The notes: generated from the sequence alone by a model not told the origin. A DNA stretch of 64,000 nucleotides from Acinetobacter dispersus (GCF_009884975.1 NZ_CP041970.1:3960841-4024840); one strand, 5' to 3'; shown: positions 8,105 through 17,206, numbered from the stretch's first letter. Program-made: numbers and translations.

Positions 8105-11100
8105 TCAATGCTCCTGAGTATTTAAAGTTTTAGGTTTGTACTTAAAGATACTACGAATCCACACGAAGAATACAGGGATAAAGAAGATACCTAAAAGAGT
8201 TGAAGAAATTACACCACCAAGTACACCATAACCGACTGAGTGTTGGCTACCAGCGCCCGCACCGCTTGCCAAGGCTAATGGTAATACACCAAAACCAAAT
8301 GCAAGTGTAGTCATGATAATTGGGCGTAAACGCATTTTTGCAGCATGTAATGTTGCTTCAAAGAGTTCTTCGCCTTGTTCCTGTAATTCTTTCGCAAATT
8401 CGACGATCAAGATCGCATTCTTCGCAGATAGACCAATTACGGCAACAATCGCAACCTGGAAGTAAATGTTAAAGGATAAGTTTGGATCACCTTTAATAAT
8501 CATACCTAACCATGTCAATGTAAATGCACCGACGATACCTAAAGGTACAACCAGTAATACCGAAACAGGTACTGACCAGCTTTCATAGAGTGCAGCAAGA
8601 CACAGGAACACGATTAATAATGAAAGAACCAACAGAGGAGCCGTTTGGCTACCAGAATCACGTTCTTCTAAAGATAAACCTGTCCATTCATAGTCAAAAC
8701 CAGTTAAGCCCATAGATGGTAACTTACCAATGATTTCTTCCATCGCTAACATTGCATCACCAGAGCTGACACCTGGTGCAGGAGTACCTTGAATGTTAAC
8801 AGATGATACGCCGTTATAACGCTCTAGACGTGGTGAACCATAGGTCCATTCACCTTTGGCAAAGCCAGAGAAAGGAACCATTTCGCCTTTGTTGTTACGC
8901 ACATACCACTTGTTCAAGTCTTCAGGCATCATGCGGGTATCCGCTTCACCTTGGACATAAACTTTCTTCACACGACCACGGTCAACGAAGTCATTGATAT
9001 ACGAACCACCCCAAGCCATGCTCATAGTGCTGTTAATATCAGCGATACTGACACCCATTGCACCTGCTTGCGCTTGATCAATGGTGATCTGGTACTGAGG
9101 TGTATCTTCTTGACCATTTGGACGTACACCTGCAAGACGTTTATCTTGAGATGCCATACCTAAAATTGCATTACGTGCAGCAATCAGCTTTTCATGTCCT
9201 TGACCGCTTGCATCTTTCAACTGAATATCGAAACCAGAAGCGACACCCAATTCAGGCATTGCTGGTAACTGCAATGGCATGATGTAAGACGCATCTTTCA
9301 CAATCATGTTCAATGCCATACCACGTTGAATGATGGCACCAATCTGTGATTCTGGTGTGGTACGTTCGCTCCAGTCTTTCAATTTAATAAAGGCCAGACC
9401 CGCGTTTTGACCCACCCCTGTGAATGAGAAACCAGCAACTGTAAAGATCGACTCTACATTTTCTTTTTCCTTATTCAAGAAGTAGCCTGTCATGGTATCA
9501 ATGACTTTATCGGTACGTTCCAAGCTCGCACTCGGTGGTAACTGAACCAATGTCATGACCACACCTTGGTCTTCTTCTGGTAAGAAAGAAGATGGCAATA
9601 CTTTGTAGATACCAACCAATGCTGCGATCACAACAATATAAAGTACACCAGAGAATAACTTGTGGTGGGTCATACGATTGACGCCGCCTTGGTATTTCTC
9701 TGAAAGTTTTTCAAAGCTACGGTTAAACCAACGGAAGAAACGCGCGAAAATATTGTTGCTTTCCTGCTTGTTTGGATCGTGTTGTTTTAACAAGGTCGCA
9801 CACAGGGCAGGGGTAAAGGTTAATGCTACAAGTAATGACAGGATCATCGCCGTAACCAGCGTGATCGAGAACTGACGATAAATAACCCCAGTGGTTCCAC
9901 TGAAGAATGCCATCGGTACGAATACCGCTGTTAATACACTGGTAATACCGACTAAGGCACCCGAAATCTGACTCATTGACTTTTCAGTCGCTGGAATCGG
10001 TTCGAGATGTTCTTCTTGCATCACCCGTTCAACGTTCTCCACCACAACGATGGCGTCATCCACCAATAGACCAATGGCAAGTACCATTGCGAACATGGTG
10101 AGTGTGTTAATCGAGAAGCCGAAGATATTAATCACGGCAAATGTACCGAGTACAACCACAGGTACAGCCAATGTTGGAATAATCGTTGCGCGCCAGTTCT
10201 GTAAGAACAAGAACATCACGATGAATACCAACACGACTGCTTCAATCAGTGTATGAACAACACTTTCAATTGATAGACGAATAAATGGCGTTGTGTCATA
10301 CGCAAGCTTGTCTTTTAAACCACTTGGATAGTTATGACGTAACTCAGATAAACGCTTTTCAACTGCGGCAGCTGTATCCAGTGCATTGGCGCCAGTTGCA
10401 AGTTTGATTGCAACACCACCTGCAGGGCTACCATTAAATTTCGAGTCGAATTGGTAGTTATCAGAACCCAATTCCACACGTGCAACATCACCTAAACGAA
10501 CTTGAGCACCACCTGAGGTATTTTTCAGGAAGATGTTTTTAAACTGTTCAGGTGTTTGCAACATAGTTTGTGCATTTACGGTCGCGTTGAGTACTTGACC
10601 CGCTGTCGATGGCGCACCACCGAGCTGACCAACTGCAACTTGAGAGTTTTGTGCACGAATTGCTGTTGCAACATCATTTGGCGTTAGGTTGAAGCTCGTC
10701 AGCTTTGCTGGATCTAACCAGATACGCATTGCGTATGAACCACCAAACACTTGAAGCTCACCCACACCTGCAACACGACTGAGTGGCTCAGAAATATTTG
10801 AGTTCACATAGTCTTTAATGTCAGATGCAGAAAGGCTGTTATCTGGTGAATAAAATGCAATAACTTGCAAGAAGCTTGCGCCAGACTTAGTCACTTTTAC
10901 ACCTTGACGTTGTACGTCAGCAGGTAAAAGCGCTGTTGCTGATTGCAGTTTGTTTTGAACTTGAACCTGCGCGATATCTGGATCGATACCTTGTGCGAAG
11001 TTCAAATTGATCGATGCTTGACCATTACCCGCACTGTTCGATGAAATGTAACGTAAGCCATCCAAACCATTCATTTGTTGTTCAATGATTTGGGTAACAG

Positions 11101-11278
11101 TATTTTCAACGGTTTGAGCAGAAGCCCCAGGATAAGTTGCAGAAATGGTTACCGTGGGGGGAGCAATTGTCGGATATTGTGCAACTGGCATTTTTGTAAG
11201 CGTGATAATACCCGCCAACATAATGACCAGTGCAATCACCCAAGCGAAAATTGGGCGATGGATAAAGAATTGAGCCAT
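8105..11278 (-). CDS. adeJ: AdeJ-like RND multidrug efflux permease
   Basis: Inner-membrane hydrophobe/amphiphile RND pump of 1057 residues, the usual length. It starts MAQFFIHRPIFAWVIALVIM (first membrane helix) and carries the TM4 proton-relay signature GLLVDDAIVVVENVERVM with the paired aspartates. The C-terminal half includes PLALASGAGAGSQHSVGYG. In A. baumannii AdeJ exports beta-lactams, chloramphenicol, tetracyclines, macrolides, fluoroquinolones and others, driven by proton flux. It lies between adeI and adeK in the standard order. The high resemblance to AdeJ as remembered makes the ortholog call strong; fine substrate range cannot be read here. Confidence 0.95.
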   Translation of the reverse strand: MAQFFIHRPIFAWVIALVIMLAGIITLTKMPVAQYPTIAPPTVTISATYPGASAQTVENTVTQIIEQQMNGLDGLRYISSNSAGNGQASINLNFAQGIDPDIAQVQVQNKLQSATALLPADVQRQGVKVTKSGASFLQVIAFYSPDNSLSASDIKDYVNSNISEPLSRVAGVGELQVFGGSYAMRIWLDPAKLTSFNLTPNDVATAIRAQNSQVAVGQLGGAPSTAGQVLNATVNAQTMLQTPEQFKNIFLKNTSGGAQVRLGDVARVELGSDNYQFDSKFNGSPAGGVAIKLATGANALDTAAAVEKRLSELRHNYPSGLKDKLAYDTTPFIRLSIESVVHTLIEAVVLVFIVMFLFLQNWRATIIPTLAVPVVVLGTFAVINIFGFSINTLTMFAMVLAIGLLVDDAIVVVENVERVMQEEHLEPIPATEKSMSQISGALVGITSVLTAVFVPMAFFSGTTGVIYRQFSITLVTAMILSLLVALTFTPALCATLLKQHDPNKQESNNIFARFFRWFNRSFEKLSEKYQGGVNRMTHHKLFSGVLYIVVIAALVGIYKVLPSSFLPEEDQGVVMTLVQLPPSASLERTDKVIDTMTGYFLNKEKENVESIFTVAGFSFTGVGQNAGLAFIKLKDWSERTTPESQIGAIIQRGMALNMIVKDASYIMPLQLPAMPELGVASGFDIQLKDASGQGHEKLIAARNAILGMASQDKRLAGVRPNGQEDTPQYQITIDQAQAGAMGVSIADINSTMSMAWGGSYINDFVDRGRVKKVYVQGEADTRMMPEDLNKWYVRNNKGEMVPFSGFAKGEWTYGSPRLERYNGVSSVNIQGTPAPGVSSGDAMLAMEEIIGKLPSMGLTGFDYEWTGLSLEERDSGSQTAPLLVLSLLIVFLCLAALYESWSVPVSVLLVVPLGIVGAFTLTWLGMIIKGDPNLSFNIYFQVAIVAVIGLSAKNAILIVEFAKELQEQGEELFEATLHAAKMRLRPIIMTTLAFGFGVLPLALASGAGAGSQHSVGYGVLGGVISSTLLGIFFIPVFFVWIRSIFKYKPKTLNTQEH

Positions 11279-11290
11279 GCAATCTACCCC

Positions 11291-12544
11291 TTAAGCTTCT
11301 GAAGTTGCTTTTTGTTCAGCTTTTGGTGAATTGGCTTGCTTTTGTTGTTCAGCAGCTTTTGGTGCTGCATTTTGACCTTCAGCTGCTTTTGGTTGATAAG
11401 GTTTAGCAGACACTTCTTGTCCTTCTTTGACCTTGGCAACACCATCAACAACAACCTTATCACCGGTCTGTAAGCCTTCAGTTACAATCCAGTCTTGACC
11501 TTTTACACCCACCGTTTTAACCGGGCGTGTTTCGATCGCACCTTTCGCATTTACCACTAAAGCAATTGCTTGTCCTGTTGGTAAACGAGACACCGCAGCT
11601 TGAGGGATTAGATAAGCGTTTGGTAAAACTCCTTGCGAAATTTTAGCCGTTGCGTACATACCTGGTAATAGTAAATGGTTTGGATTTGAGAAGACTGCAC
11701 GTAAAGTCACAGTACCTGTATCCGGATTCACGCTTGCATCAGAGAAGGCAAGTTGGCCTTCAACTGGGTATTCAGAACCATCTTCAAGTGTGATTTTGAC
11801 GCGGGTATTGTTACTGTTATTTAAACTGCCTTTGCTCAACTGTTGGCGTAAACGCAATAACTCAGCACTTGATTGATTGATATCAACATAGATTGGATCT
11901 AGTTGTTGAATCGTGACCAATGGATCAGCTTGGTTTGCAGTTACCAACGCACCAGGCGTTACCGAAGAACGGCTAGACTGACCTGAAATAGGTGCACGTA
12001 CAGTTGAGTAGCCCAATGTAATTTCAGCATTTTTTAATGCCGCTTCAGATGCAGCGACATCAGCTTCAGCCAATTTTACTTGAGCATTGATATCATCATA
12101 TTCTTGTTTAGAAACAGCATTTGTTCCGACAAGTTGACGATAACGGCCTTCTTTCACACGTAACGAATTTAAGTTCGCTTGTTGACGCAATAATGCGGCG
12201 CGTGCACTGTCTGCCGTTGCGCGGTTGGTATTGGCATCAATTTGATAAAGGGCTTGACCCGCCTGAACGTAGCTTCCTTCAGCAAATAATCGTTTTAAGA
12301 TGACGCCACCAGTTTGTGGGCGTACTTCCGAAACTTGATATGCTGAGGTTCGTCCTGACAGTTCGACGTTTTGTTCAACGCTTTGTGGTTGAGCAACAAT
12401 GACACCAACTTCTGGAGGTGGCATTTTTTGAGAAGCAGCAGCTTGCTGTGCATCTTTAGGTTCTTTGCTACAACCAACAAGCGCAATGCTTGTTGCTAAT
12501 GCGCAAGCAGTTAGGGCAGGAGCCCAAAGCTTAGCCGACATCAT
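11291..12544 (-). CDS. adeI: AdeI-like periplasmic membrane-fusion protein
   Basis: A 417-residue HlyD/AcrA-type adaptor. The N-terminus MMSAKLWAPALTACALATS leads to a lipobox LVGC (Cys 25), so the protein is lipid-anchored in the inner membrane. Barrel-sandwich and hairpin regions follow (SEVRPQTGGVILKRLFAEGS; SNAVSKQEYDD-like NAVSKQEYDDI; APISGQSSRSSVTPGALV). The C-terminus is Ala/Gln/Lys-rich. GAGGTGG precedes the double ATG at 12544/12541. The first codons overlap the end of the PAP2 gene by 14 bp, suggesting translational coupling. It links AdeJ to AdeK. Confidence 0.94.
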   Translation of the reverse strand: MMSAKLWAPALTACALATSIALVGCSKEPKDAQQAAASQKMPPPEVGVIVAQPQSVEQNVELSGRTSAYQVSEVRPQTGGVILKRLFAEGSYVQAGQALYQIDANTNRATADSARAALLRQQANLNSLRVKEGRYRQLVGTNAVSKQEYDDINAQVKLAEADVAASEAALKNAEITLGYSTVRAPISGQSSRSSVTPGALVTANQADPLVTIQQLDPIYVDINQSSAELLRLRQQLSKGSLNNSNNTRVKITLEDGSEYPVEGQLAFSDASVNPDTGTVTLRAVFSNPNHLLLPGMYATAKISQGVLPNAYLIPQAAVSRLPTGQAIALVVNAKGAIETRPVKTVGVKGQDWIVTEGLQTGDKVVVDGVAKVKEGQEVSAKPYQPKAAEGQNAAPKAAEQQKQANSPKAEQKATSEA

Positions 12545-13181
12545 TATTCCACCTCAATTTAGATTTCTTATCTAAAAACAAATTGTTGCTGAAATTGCTT
12601 TGAAACAGCCAAAACCAAAGCAACGAAGTCCAAATCAACCCAATTCCCCAACCAGCAAGAACGTCAGTTGGATAGTGAACCCCTACATAAACTCTAGATA
12701 TCCCCATGGCAATAAACCATAAAGTAGATACTAAAATGACACTATTACGATGCTTATATTGTCGACATAACAACATCGCTAAACTTGCAAGGGTTGCAGC
12801 ATAAAGGCTATGAGCACTTGGGAAGGATGCGCCATAACTTTGAACCAAGTGATAAAACTCTAAAGGTCTTGGTCGATCAATGCTCCATTTCAGAAGCCAA
12901 CCAATCACAATACTTCCACCCACACTGAATGAGATAAAAATCACATTCTTATAGTTCTTAATCCATATTTGGTAAATACACAAAAATGTAGTCAAAAATA
13001 ATAAAAATGGCATCCCACCTAAGCGAGAGAGCAAAATTGTCACATGGTTAAGCGTAAATGAACGGTGCTCAAATAAAGCTTGAACACTAAAAAGGTCTAA
13101 AGTTGATGCGTTGGAATTCATTAATCCAATCACACCGGATCCTAAAAAAAAGCAACCAATACAAAGTAATAGGTATGGCAT
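12531..13181 (-). CDS. PAP2-family membrane phosphatase
   Basis: A 216-residue integral membrane protein with about six hydrophobic segments. The three phosphatase motifs of the PAP2 superfamily are present: KWSIDRPRP, PSAHS and SRVYVGVHYPTDV, with the catalytic His in the last. Likely substrates are lipid phosphates such as undecaprenyl-diphosphate or phosphatidate (family knowledge). It is the first gene of the unit that continues into adeIJK, with a 14-bp overlap, so efflux and lipid-phosphate metabolism are expressed together from the promoter at 13233-13261. Confidence 0.88.
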   Translation of the reverse strand: MPYLLLCIGCFFLGSGVIGLMNSNASTLDLFSVQALFEHRSFTLNHVTILLSRLGGMPFLLFLTTFLCIYQIWIKNYKNVIFISFSVGGSIVIGWLLKWSIDRPRPLEFYHLVQSYGASFPSAHSLYAATLASLAMLLCRQYKHRNSVILVSTLWFIAMGISRVYVGVHYPTDVLAGWGIGLIWTSLLWFWLFQSNFSNNLFLDKKSKLRWNNDVG

Positions 13182-13230
13182 GCGGAACTCATTATGTGCT
13201 TAACCATTGTTCAGGGTTGTCGAGTGTTTG

Positions 13231-13254
13231 AAAGTGTACTCGCGAGTACACTTT
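13231..13254. promoter_or_regulatory. 24-bp perfect palindromic operator in the adeIJK promoter
   Basis: Half-site AAAGTGTACTCG is followed directly by its exact reverse complement, giving a 24-bp perfect palindrome. It covers the -10 box and most of the spacer of the promoter above, an ideal place for repression. In A. baumannii adeIJK is repressed by the TetR-type protein AdeN, encoded elsewhere; this palindrome is the obvious candidate AdeN site. The link to AdeN is inference. Confidence 0.75.
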
Positions 13255-13261
13255 TGGTCAA
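13233..13261 (-). promoter_or_regulatory. Sigma-70 promoter of PAP2-adeIJK
   Basis: On the minus strand a -35 box TTGACC (13261-13256), a 17-bp spacer and a -10 box TACACT (13238-13233). This is close to consensus and lies about 50 bp upstream of the PAP2 start, which is itself the first gene of the efflux unit. Confidence 0.75.
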
Positions 13262-13529
13262 GTCTTGAAATTTTATGATAATTTCATTTTTATGTTTTTT
13301 TAAGGTCTAGTAAAAAAACATAACAAAATTTGATGTATATCTCATTTTAAATAGATCTATGCATTTATTGAAAGAAGCTGTTTTCCAGCTGTTCGCTTTA
13401 TCATGCAAGTCAGAATATCTGCCATATAACATGATTAAGCTAAAGTAAAAAACAAACCATTTATTCAAAATACATCATAAAATTCTTAGGTAGTTAGTGA
13501 TATAGCAGCATTGTTTTGATCTCTATCAT

Positions 13530-13556
13530 TCAAATCGAGATACGGACTCGCGTCAT
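13530..13556 (-). other. Possible eight-codon leader peptide ORF
   Basis: On the minus strand AAGGAG, five bases, then ATG opens MTRVRISI followed by TGA. The Shine-Dalgarno sequence and start codon fall in the hairpin formed by 13537-13544 and 13557-13564. It resembles a regulatory leader ORF, but nothing directly downstream depends on it except the PAP2-adeIJK unit 350 bp away. It may be chance. Confidence 0.3.
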
Positions 13557-13631
13557 CGTATCTCCTTGTGTAAAGGGGATACCATGGCTGAGAAGTGATC
13601 TATTGAACAATAGACGCTGGGAATACCAACC

Positions 13632-13681
13632 CATTTGAACTATTTTTGGTAGATTGATTATACGTAAAAATAGTTCAAATG
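13632..13681. repeat. Perfect 16-bp inverted repeat with 18-base loop
   Basis: Arms at 13632-13647 and 13666-13681 are exact reverse complements (CATTTGAACTATTTTT and its complement). The loop on the minus strand contains TATAAT. It lies just past the stop of the gcr-like gene. A role as terminator is possible, although the stem is AT-rich and no T tract follows. Confidence 0.7.
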
Positions 13682-13716
13682 TTAGACTTGTACTTCGCGG
13701 TTTTTTCTGTACAAAG

Positions 13717-15732
13717 TTAGTGATGTGAAGATGCGTTTTTGCTTTGCTCTTCAACTTCTACGGGTTGCTTAGGCGGCCAGAAAAAATCACTTGGTCGAGT
13801 CAAGAAATGCGTTGTCACTAACTTGGCTAAAGGCTTCCATTGTGCAAAACGAACACGACGTGCGCGTAGAGCAACAATAATCGTCAAGGTAAAGCTCACA
13901 AATAAGTTGGTTAAGCCGATCAGCATAACACCTAAGAATGACACTAAAATTAAACCAATATCAGGGCCACCAATGGTCATCAAACCTTGAATGAAATTGG
14001 CAGAAGCAAAGGCAATATGACGGATATCCAAAGGCAAGCCTAGGATAAATCCAATCGTGCCCATACTGCCAAGCATGATCCCGAATAAAAAGTTCCCCGC
14101 TAATGCACCAAGATTAGTCTCAATATAAGCAGCGAATTTATCTAAGCGTTGTTGTCCCATCCAGCGTTTTAAACGTCGATGTTGTTTTAGGCGCGGACCG
14201 ACTTTACGGTAAACCGCCAAGTTATCGAAATAACCTGCAATTAACCCAGAAAAGAACAAACAGACGCCTGCAATTGCTGCATGAGGAATAGCTAAAGAGG
14301 TAAAGGGGTTGAGACTATGTAGCAATGCGGCTGATTTAGCATGATTGAGCAGCGGTTCACCGAGATTGTATTGCCATAGAAAGGTGATCAGGGCTGCGGT
14401 TGGAATCGCAATCGAGATGTTGCCTAAGATCGCAATAAACTGGGTACGGATAATATTAATAATCAATGCCGCGAGTTCTGCAATTTGCGCAGTCTTGCTG
14501 CCTTTCTGCTGTTGTACTGTCGAGGCAAGTGCAGCCGCAGTCATCGCAGGCTGTTTGGTTGCAACCGTAAAATGTAGAACATGAATCAACATAAAGCCAA
14601 GTGCGTAGTTCATGCTGTATAAAAAGGCATGTCCAAACGGTGCGAGTACCAAGCGGGCTGTTAAAATTTTCAGCGTTGCCATGGTGGCAATAATCGCACC
14701 TGCACCTGCGGCCGCTTTGTACATACCAAAGAAGCCAGCTTTGTCGGTACTTACATAATGTTCGCCTGTTTTACTGGCATTCTCGGTCACCTGTAAGGCG
14801 ATCAGTTCACTGGTCGAAGTTAACAAATGGCGGACACTTTTTTCATTGTAGTGCGCCTTGGTCAAATCCGTGATGAGTTCACCCAATGCGGTATATCGGG
14901 CGTCATTTTTACTGGCCAATAAAGTTAGCAGTAGTTCGATACGATCAATGGCTTGTTCTAATAGCGACAATAAATAGGTCAAGCTAATACTGACACCAAT
15001 TCGCTTTGTCGCACGGCGAATTTTCAGTACCACTTCACGGCACTGATCCAGCATGACAAATGCTTGAGATGCATCGGGTGGCGGCAATACAACGACTGCA
15101 TCTTGATCATCAATTTGTTTTTTATATTTTTCGATGAACTCTACAATTTCTCGGTTTTGAACCAGAAAAGGGGATTCATATTCAGTAATTTCGGGTTGCG
15201 CATTAATAAACTCAGGATATAGGCCAATACCACTAATGCGGTAAGATAGTACCGTAATGGCTTTAATCAGCTCATTTTTTGAAACTTGTTTTTCTCGGGT
15301 ATTGCTTTGGCTTTCACCCAATAGATTGAAGAGCGTAATCCAGTCTTGATTCTCGATGAGATCTAACCATTCACTGTCATTTTCTTGATGGAACACTTTT
15401 CCAATCAATGTTTTCAGTTGTTGGCCATCCTCCACTAAAGGTAGAAAATGTGCACCCAGACGTTGGCTCAATTGGTTCCAAAAACCATCAAGCGAAAGAA
15501 TGCCGCTATCGGCATATAAGCTCAACTGTTTATATTGGCTAATCAGCTTAAGTAAAAAGTTTTGCAGTAGTATTGCCGAAGTCGGGGTGAGCAATAATAT
15601 TTTGATCAGTGCATGAATACGCTGTTTGACTTCATCTGCATCATTCGGATTTTTTGGTCGTATACGATTGACCAGCTCGATCAATAGGTTTTCATCAAGA
15701 ACAGCTTGCGGTTGATCCAGCTGTTCCTGCAT
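13717..15732 (-). CDS. Gcr-type membrane protein (labelled site-specific recombinase in databases)
   Basis: A 671-residue protein. The N-terminal half looks soluble and helical; the C-terminal half contains several long hydrophobic segments (for example residues about 345-375, 425-450, 475-500, 540-620). It matches the family that databases call site-specific recombinase (COG4389, Gcr). I see none of the Tyr- or Ser-recombinase catalytic motifs, and a multi-span membrane protein is not expected to be a DNA recombinase, so the label is doubtful. It starts 47 bp downstream of ispB on the same strand and may be co-transcribed with it. No strong Shine-Dalgarno sequence precedes ATG 15732. Confidence 0.72.
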   Translation of the reverse strand: MQEQLDQPQAVLDENLLIELVNRIRPKNPNDADEVKQRIHALIKILLLTPTSAILLQNFLLKLISQYKQLSLYADSGILSLDGFWNQLSQRLGAHFLPLVEDGQQLKTLIGKVFHQENDSEWLDLIENQDWITLFNLLGESQSNTREKQVSKNELIKAITVLSYRISGIGLYPEFINAQPEITEYESPFLVQNREIVEFIEKYKKQIDDQDAVVVLPPPDASQAFVMLDQCREVVLKIRRATKRIGVSISLTYLLSLLEQAIDRIELLLTLLASKNDARYTALGELITDLTKAHYNEKSVRHLLTSTSELIALQVTENASKTGEHYVSTDKAGFFGMYKAAAGAGAIIATMATLKILTARLVLAPFGHAFLYSMNYALGFMLIHVLHFTVATKQPAMTAAALASTVQQQKGSKTAQIAELAALIINIIRTQFIAILGNISIAIPTAALITFLWQYNLGEPLLNHAKSAALLHSLNPFTSLAIPHAAIAGVCLFFSGLIAGYFDNLAVYRKVGPRLKQHRRLKRWMGQQRLDKFAAYIETNLGALAGNFLFGIMLGSMGTIGFILGLPLDIRHIAFASANFIQGLMTIGGPDIGLILVSFLGVMLIGLTNLFVSFTLTIIVALRARRVRFAQWKPLAKLVTTHFLTRPSDFFWPPKQPVEVEEQSKNASSHH

Positions 15733-15778
15733 GTTTGAAAAAGATCAGATAATGTTAAATGCATAGGCACTCAGAAAA

Positions 15779-16756
15779 TTATTGAAGTCGATGTAAGGCC
15801 ATTAAGGTCAAATTAACAAGTGCTTGGCGATATTCATTATCTGGTAGCGCTTTTAACGCCTCTAAAGCAGCATCCGTTTCTTGTTGGGCACGTTTTTGAC
15901 AGTAATCTAAGCCGCCCGAGTGATGAACAATCTCGATCACTTTATCTAAATGTTCAACACCGCCTGTTGCGATACTACGATGAATGATCGCATGATCTTC
16001 ACCCGTTGAATGGGCTAATGCTGAAATTAAAGGTAAAGTTGGTTTACCTTCCATTAAATCATCGCCAATATTTTTACCTAATGTTTCTGCATCAGAGGTG
16101 TAATCTAAAATATCGTCGATAATCTGAAAGGCATTACCAAAATGACCTGCAAAGCGGCGTAAAGGTTCACGATATTCTTCGGCTCCCGCTAAAATTGCAG
16201 CGCCTTCCGTCGCAAGTTCAAATAAACGAGAGGTTTTCCCATGAATAATTCGGAGATAGGTTTCTTCAGTCGTTTCTGGTTGATGCTGGGACTGCAGTTG
16301 GAGTACTTCACCTTCCGCAATTTCACAGGTTCCTGTCGAGAAATCTTTTAATAAGGTCATGTTGTTTAAGTCGACCAATAAATCAAAAGCTCGTGAGATT
16401 AGGAAGTCACCAACTAAAACTGCAGTTTGGTTGTTCCAAGTTGCATTTGCGGTTGGGCGACCACGGCGTAGGCTTGATTCGTCTACGACATCATCATGCA
16501 CTAAGGTCGCAGTATGTAACATTTCAATTACAGCAGCTAAATGCTGTGCTTGTTGCATATTGGCTAAACCACAGGCACGCGCTGCAAGTAAGCACATGAT
16601 CGGGCGCATGCGTTTGCCACCCGCTTCAACAACATGTTTACTCACCGACATAACTAAACCAACTTTAGAGCTAATTCCTTCATTGATCAGGTGATCCATC
16701 GCAGCAAAATCTGTCGCAACTGGAGAAAGAATGTCTTGCTTAAAATCGATAACCAT
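15779..16756 (-). CDS. ispB: Octaprenyl diphosphate synthase (polyprenyl synthetase)
   Basis: A 325-residue trans-prenyltransferase. The first aspartate-rich motif is LVHDDVVDESSLRRGRP and the second FQIIDDILDYTSD; GGKRMRP near residue 50 binds isopentenyl diphosphate. It elongates farnesyl diphosphate to the side chain of ubiquinone. The divergent rplU-rpmA on its other side is the common gammaproteobacterial arrangement (ispB next to rplU), which supports the symbol. Product chain length (C40 or C45) cannot be read from sequence; Acinetobacter mostly makes ubiquinone-9. Start ATG 16756 follows AAGGAAAA on the minus strand. Confidence 0.92.
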   Translation of the reverse strand: MVIDFKQDILSPVATDFAAMDHLINEGISSKVGLVMSVSKHVVEAGGKRMRPIMCLLAARACGLANMQQAQHLAAVIEMLHTATLVHDDVVDESSLRRGRPTANATWNNQTAVLVGDFLISRAFDLLVDLNNMTLLKDFSTGTCEIAEGEVLQLQSQHQPETTEETYLRIIHGKTSRLFELATEGAAILAGAEEYREPLRRFAGHFGNAFQIIDDILDYTSDAETLGKNIGDDLMEGKPTLPLISALAHSTGEDHAIIHRSIATGGVEHLDKVIEIVHHSGGLDYCQKRAQQETDAALEALKALPDNEYRQALVNLTLMALHRLQ

Positions 16757-17206
16757 ATGAAGGAAAACCTCGTACAGGTGAGTAATGTTGCCAAGTGTAT
16801 CAATTAATCTGTGACTAAACAGTTATACAACCTGTCTAATCTGCCATTTAAAACATAATGCTGAGCTCTTTGGTTTTAAATTAGACAGAAAAAAGTAAAG
16901 TCCTCATCGTGTATCTTGACTTTACTTATGGCGCTGTAAAAACACAGCTTGTTATATGTCACAATTTGTTTTCAAGAAACTATTTCAAATTTTGATGCAA
17001 ATCAAGCAAAACAGTTCGCCATCAATCTAATTGATTTTACTTGAAAATCCAAGCAAGTTATCATTATGTGTGCATTTGTGCAAAATAACTTGTTGTTTGA
17101 TCAATTTTCACTTAAAATTTGTCCCCTTGAATAACCCCAGTGGCGTTCGTCTTAAGATCGATATATCCCTTTATCGGCACGAAGACACGGGCAAGTTGGA
17201 GTACAT
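16757..17206. other. ispB-rplU divergent intergenic region with stacked inverted repeats
   Basis: Besides promoters it contains two neighbouring inverted repeats: TGTCTAAT+TTTAAAAC (16833-16854, with a six-base bulge) against GTTTTAAATTAGACA (16873-16887), and AAGTAAAGTC (16893-16902) against GACTTTACTT (16918-16927). On the minus strand the second is followed by TTTT and looks terminator-like, which would place it in the ispB leader. Confidence 0.55.
17090..17118 (+). promoter_or_regulatory. Likely promoter of rplU-rpmA
   Basis: TTGTTG (17090-17095), 17-bp spacer, TAAAAT (17113-17118), about 90 bp upstream of rplU. Fair match to sigma-70 consensus. Confidence 0.5.

Larger units (their letters stand above)
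13262..13716. other. Intergenic region between PAP2-adeIJK promoter and gcr-like gene; structured part at 13530-13681
   Basis: The first 270 bp are AT-rich without clear features. From 13530 to 13681 it contains several inverted repeats: GAGATACG / CGTATCTC (13537-13544, 13557-13564), CTATTG / CAATAG (13600-13613) and a 16-bp perfect pair (13632-13647, 13666-13681) whose arms start CATTTGAAC. GGGGATACC (13575) and GGGAATACC (13619) are near-direct repeats. No known RNA family could be assigned. Confidence 0.6.

Noticed and set aside
13632..13681. XerC/XerD dif-like site
   Set aside because: TACGTATAA resembles a XerC half-site, but the expected XerD half (TTATGTTAA) is missing at the right spacing.
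13560..13690. TPP riboswitch (GGGG...GGCTGAGA...ACCC...TTGAAC on the plus strand)
   Set aside because: The 5' half resembles a THI box, but the conserved 3' part (CTGATC ... GATAAT.CC.GCG.AGGGA) is absent and no thiamine gene follows on the plus strand.
13530..13754. 74-codon minus-strand frame overlapping the end of the gcr-like gene
   Set aside because: It overlaps a real gene, has no start signal and reads through the 16-bp inverted repeat; only its last eight codons have a Shine-Dalgarno sequence.
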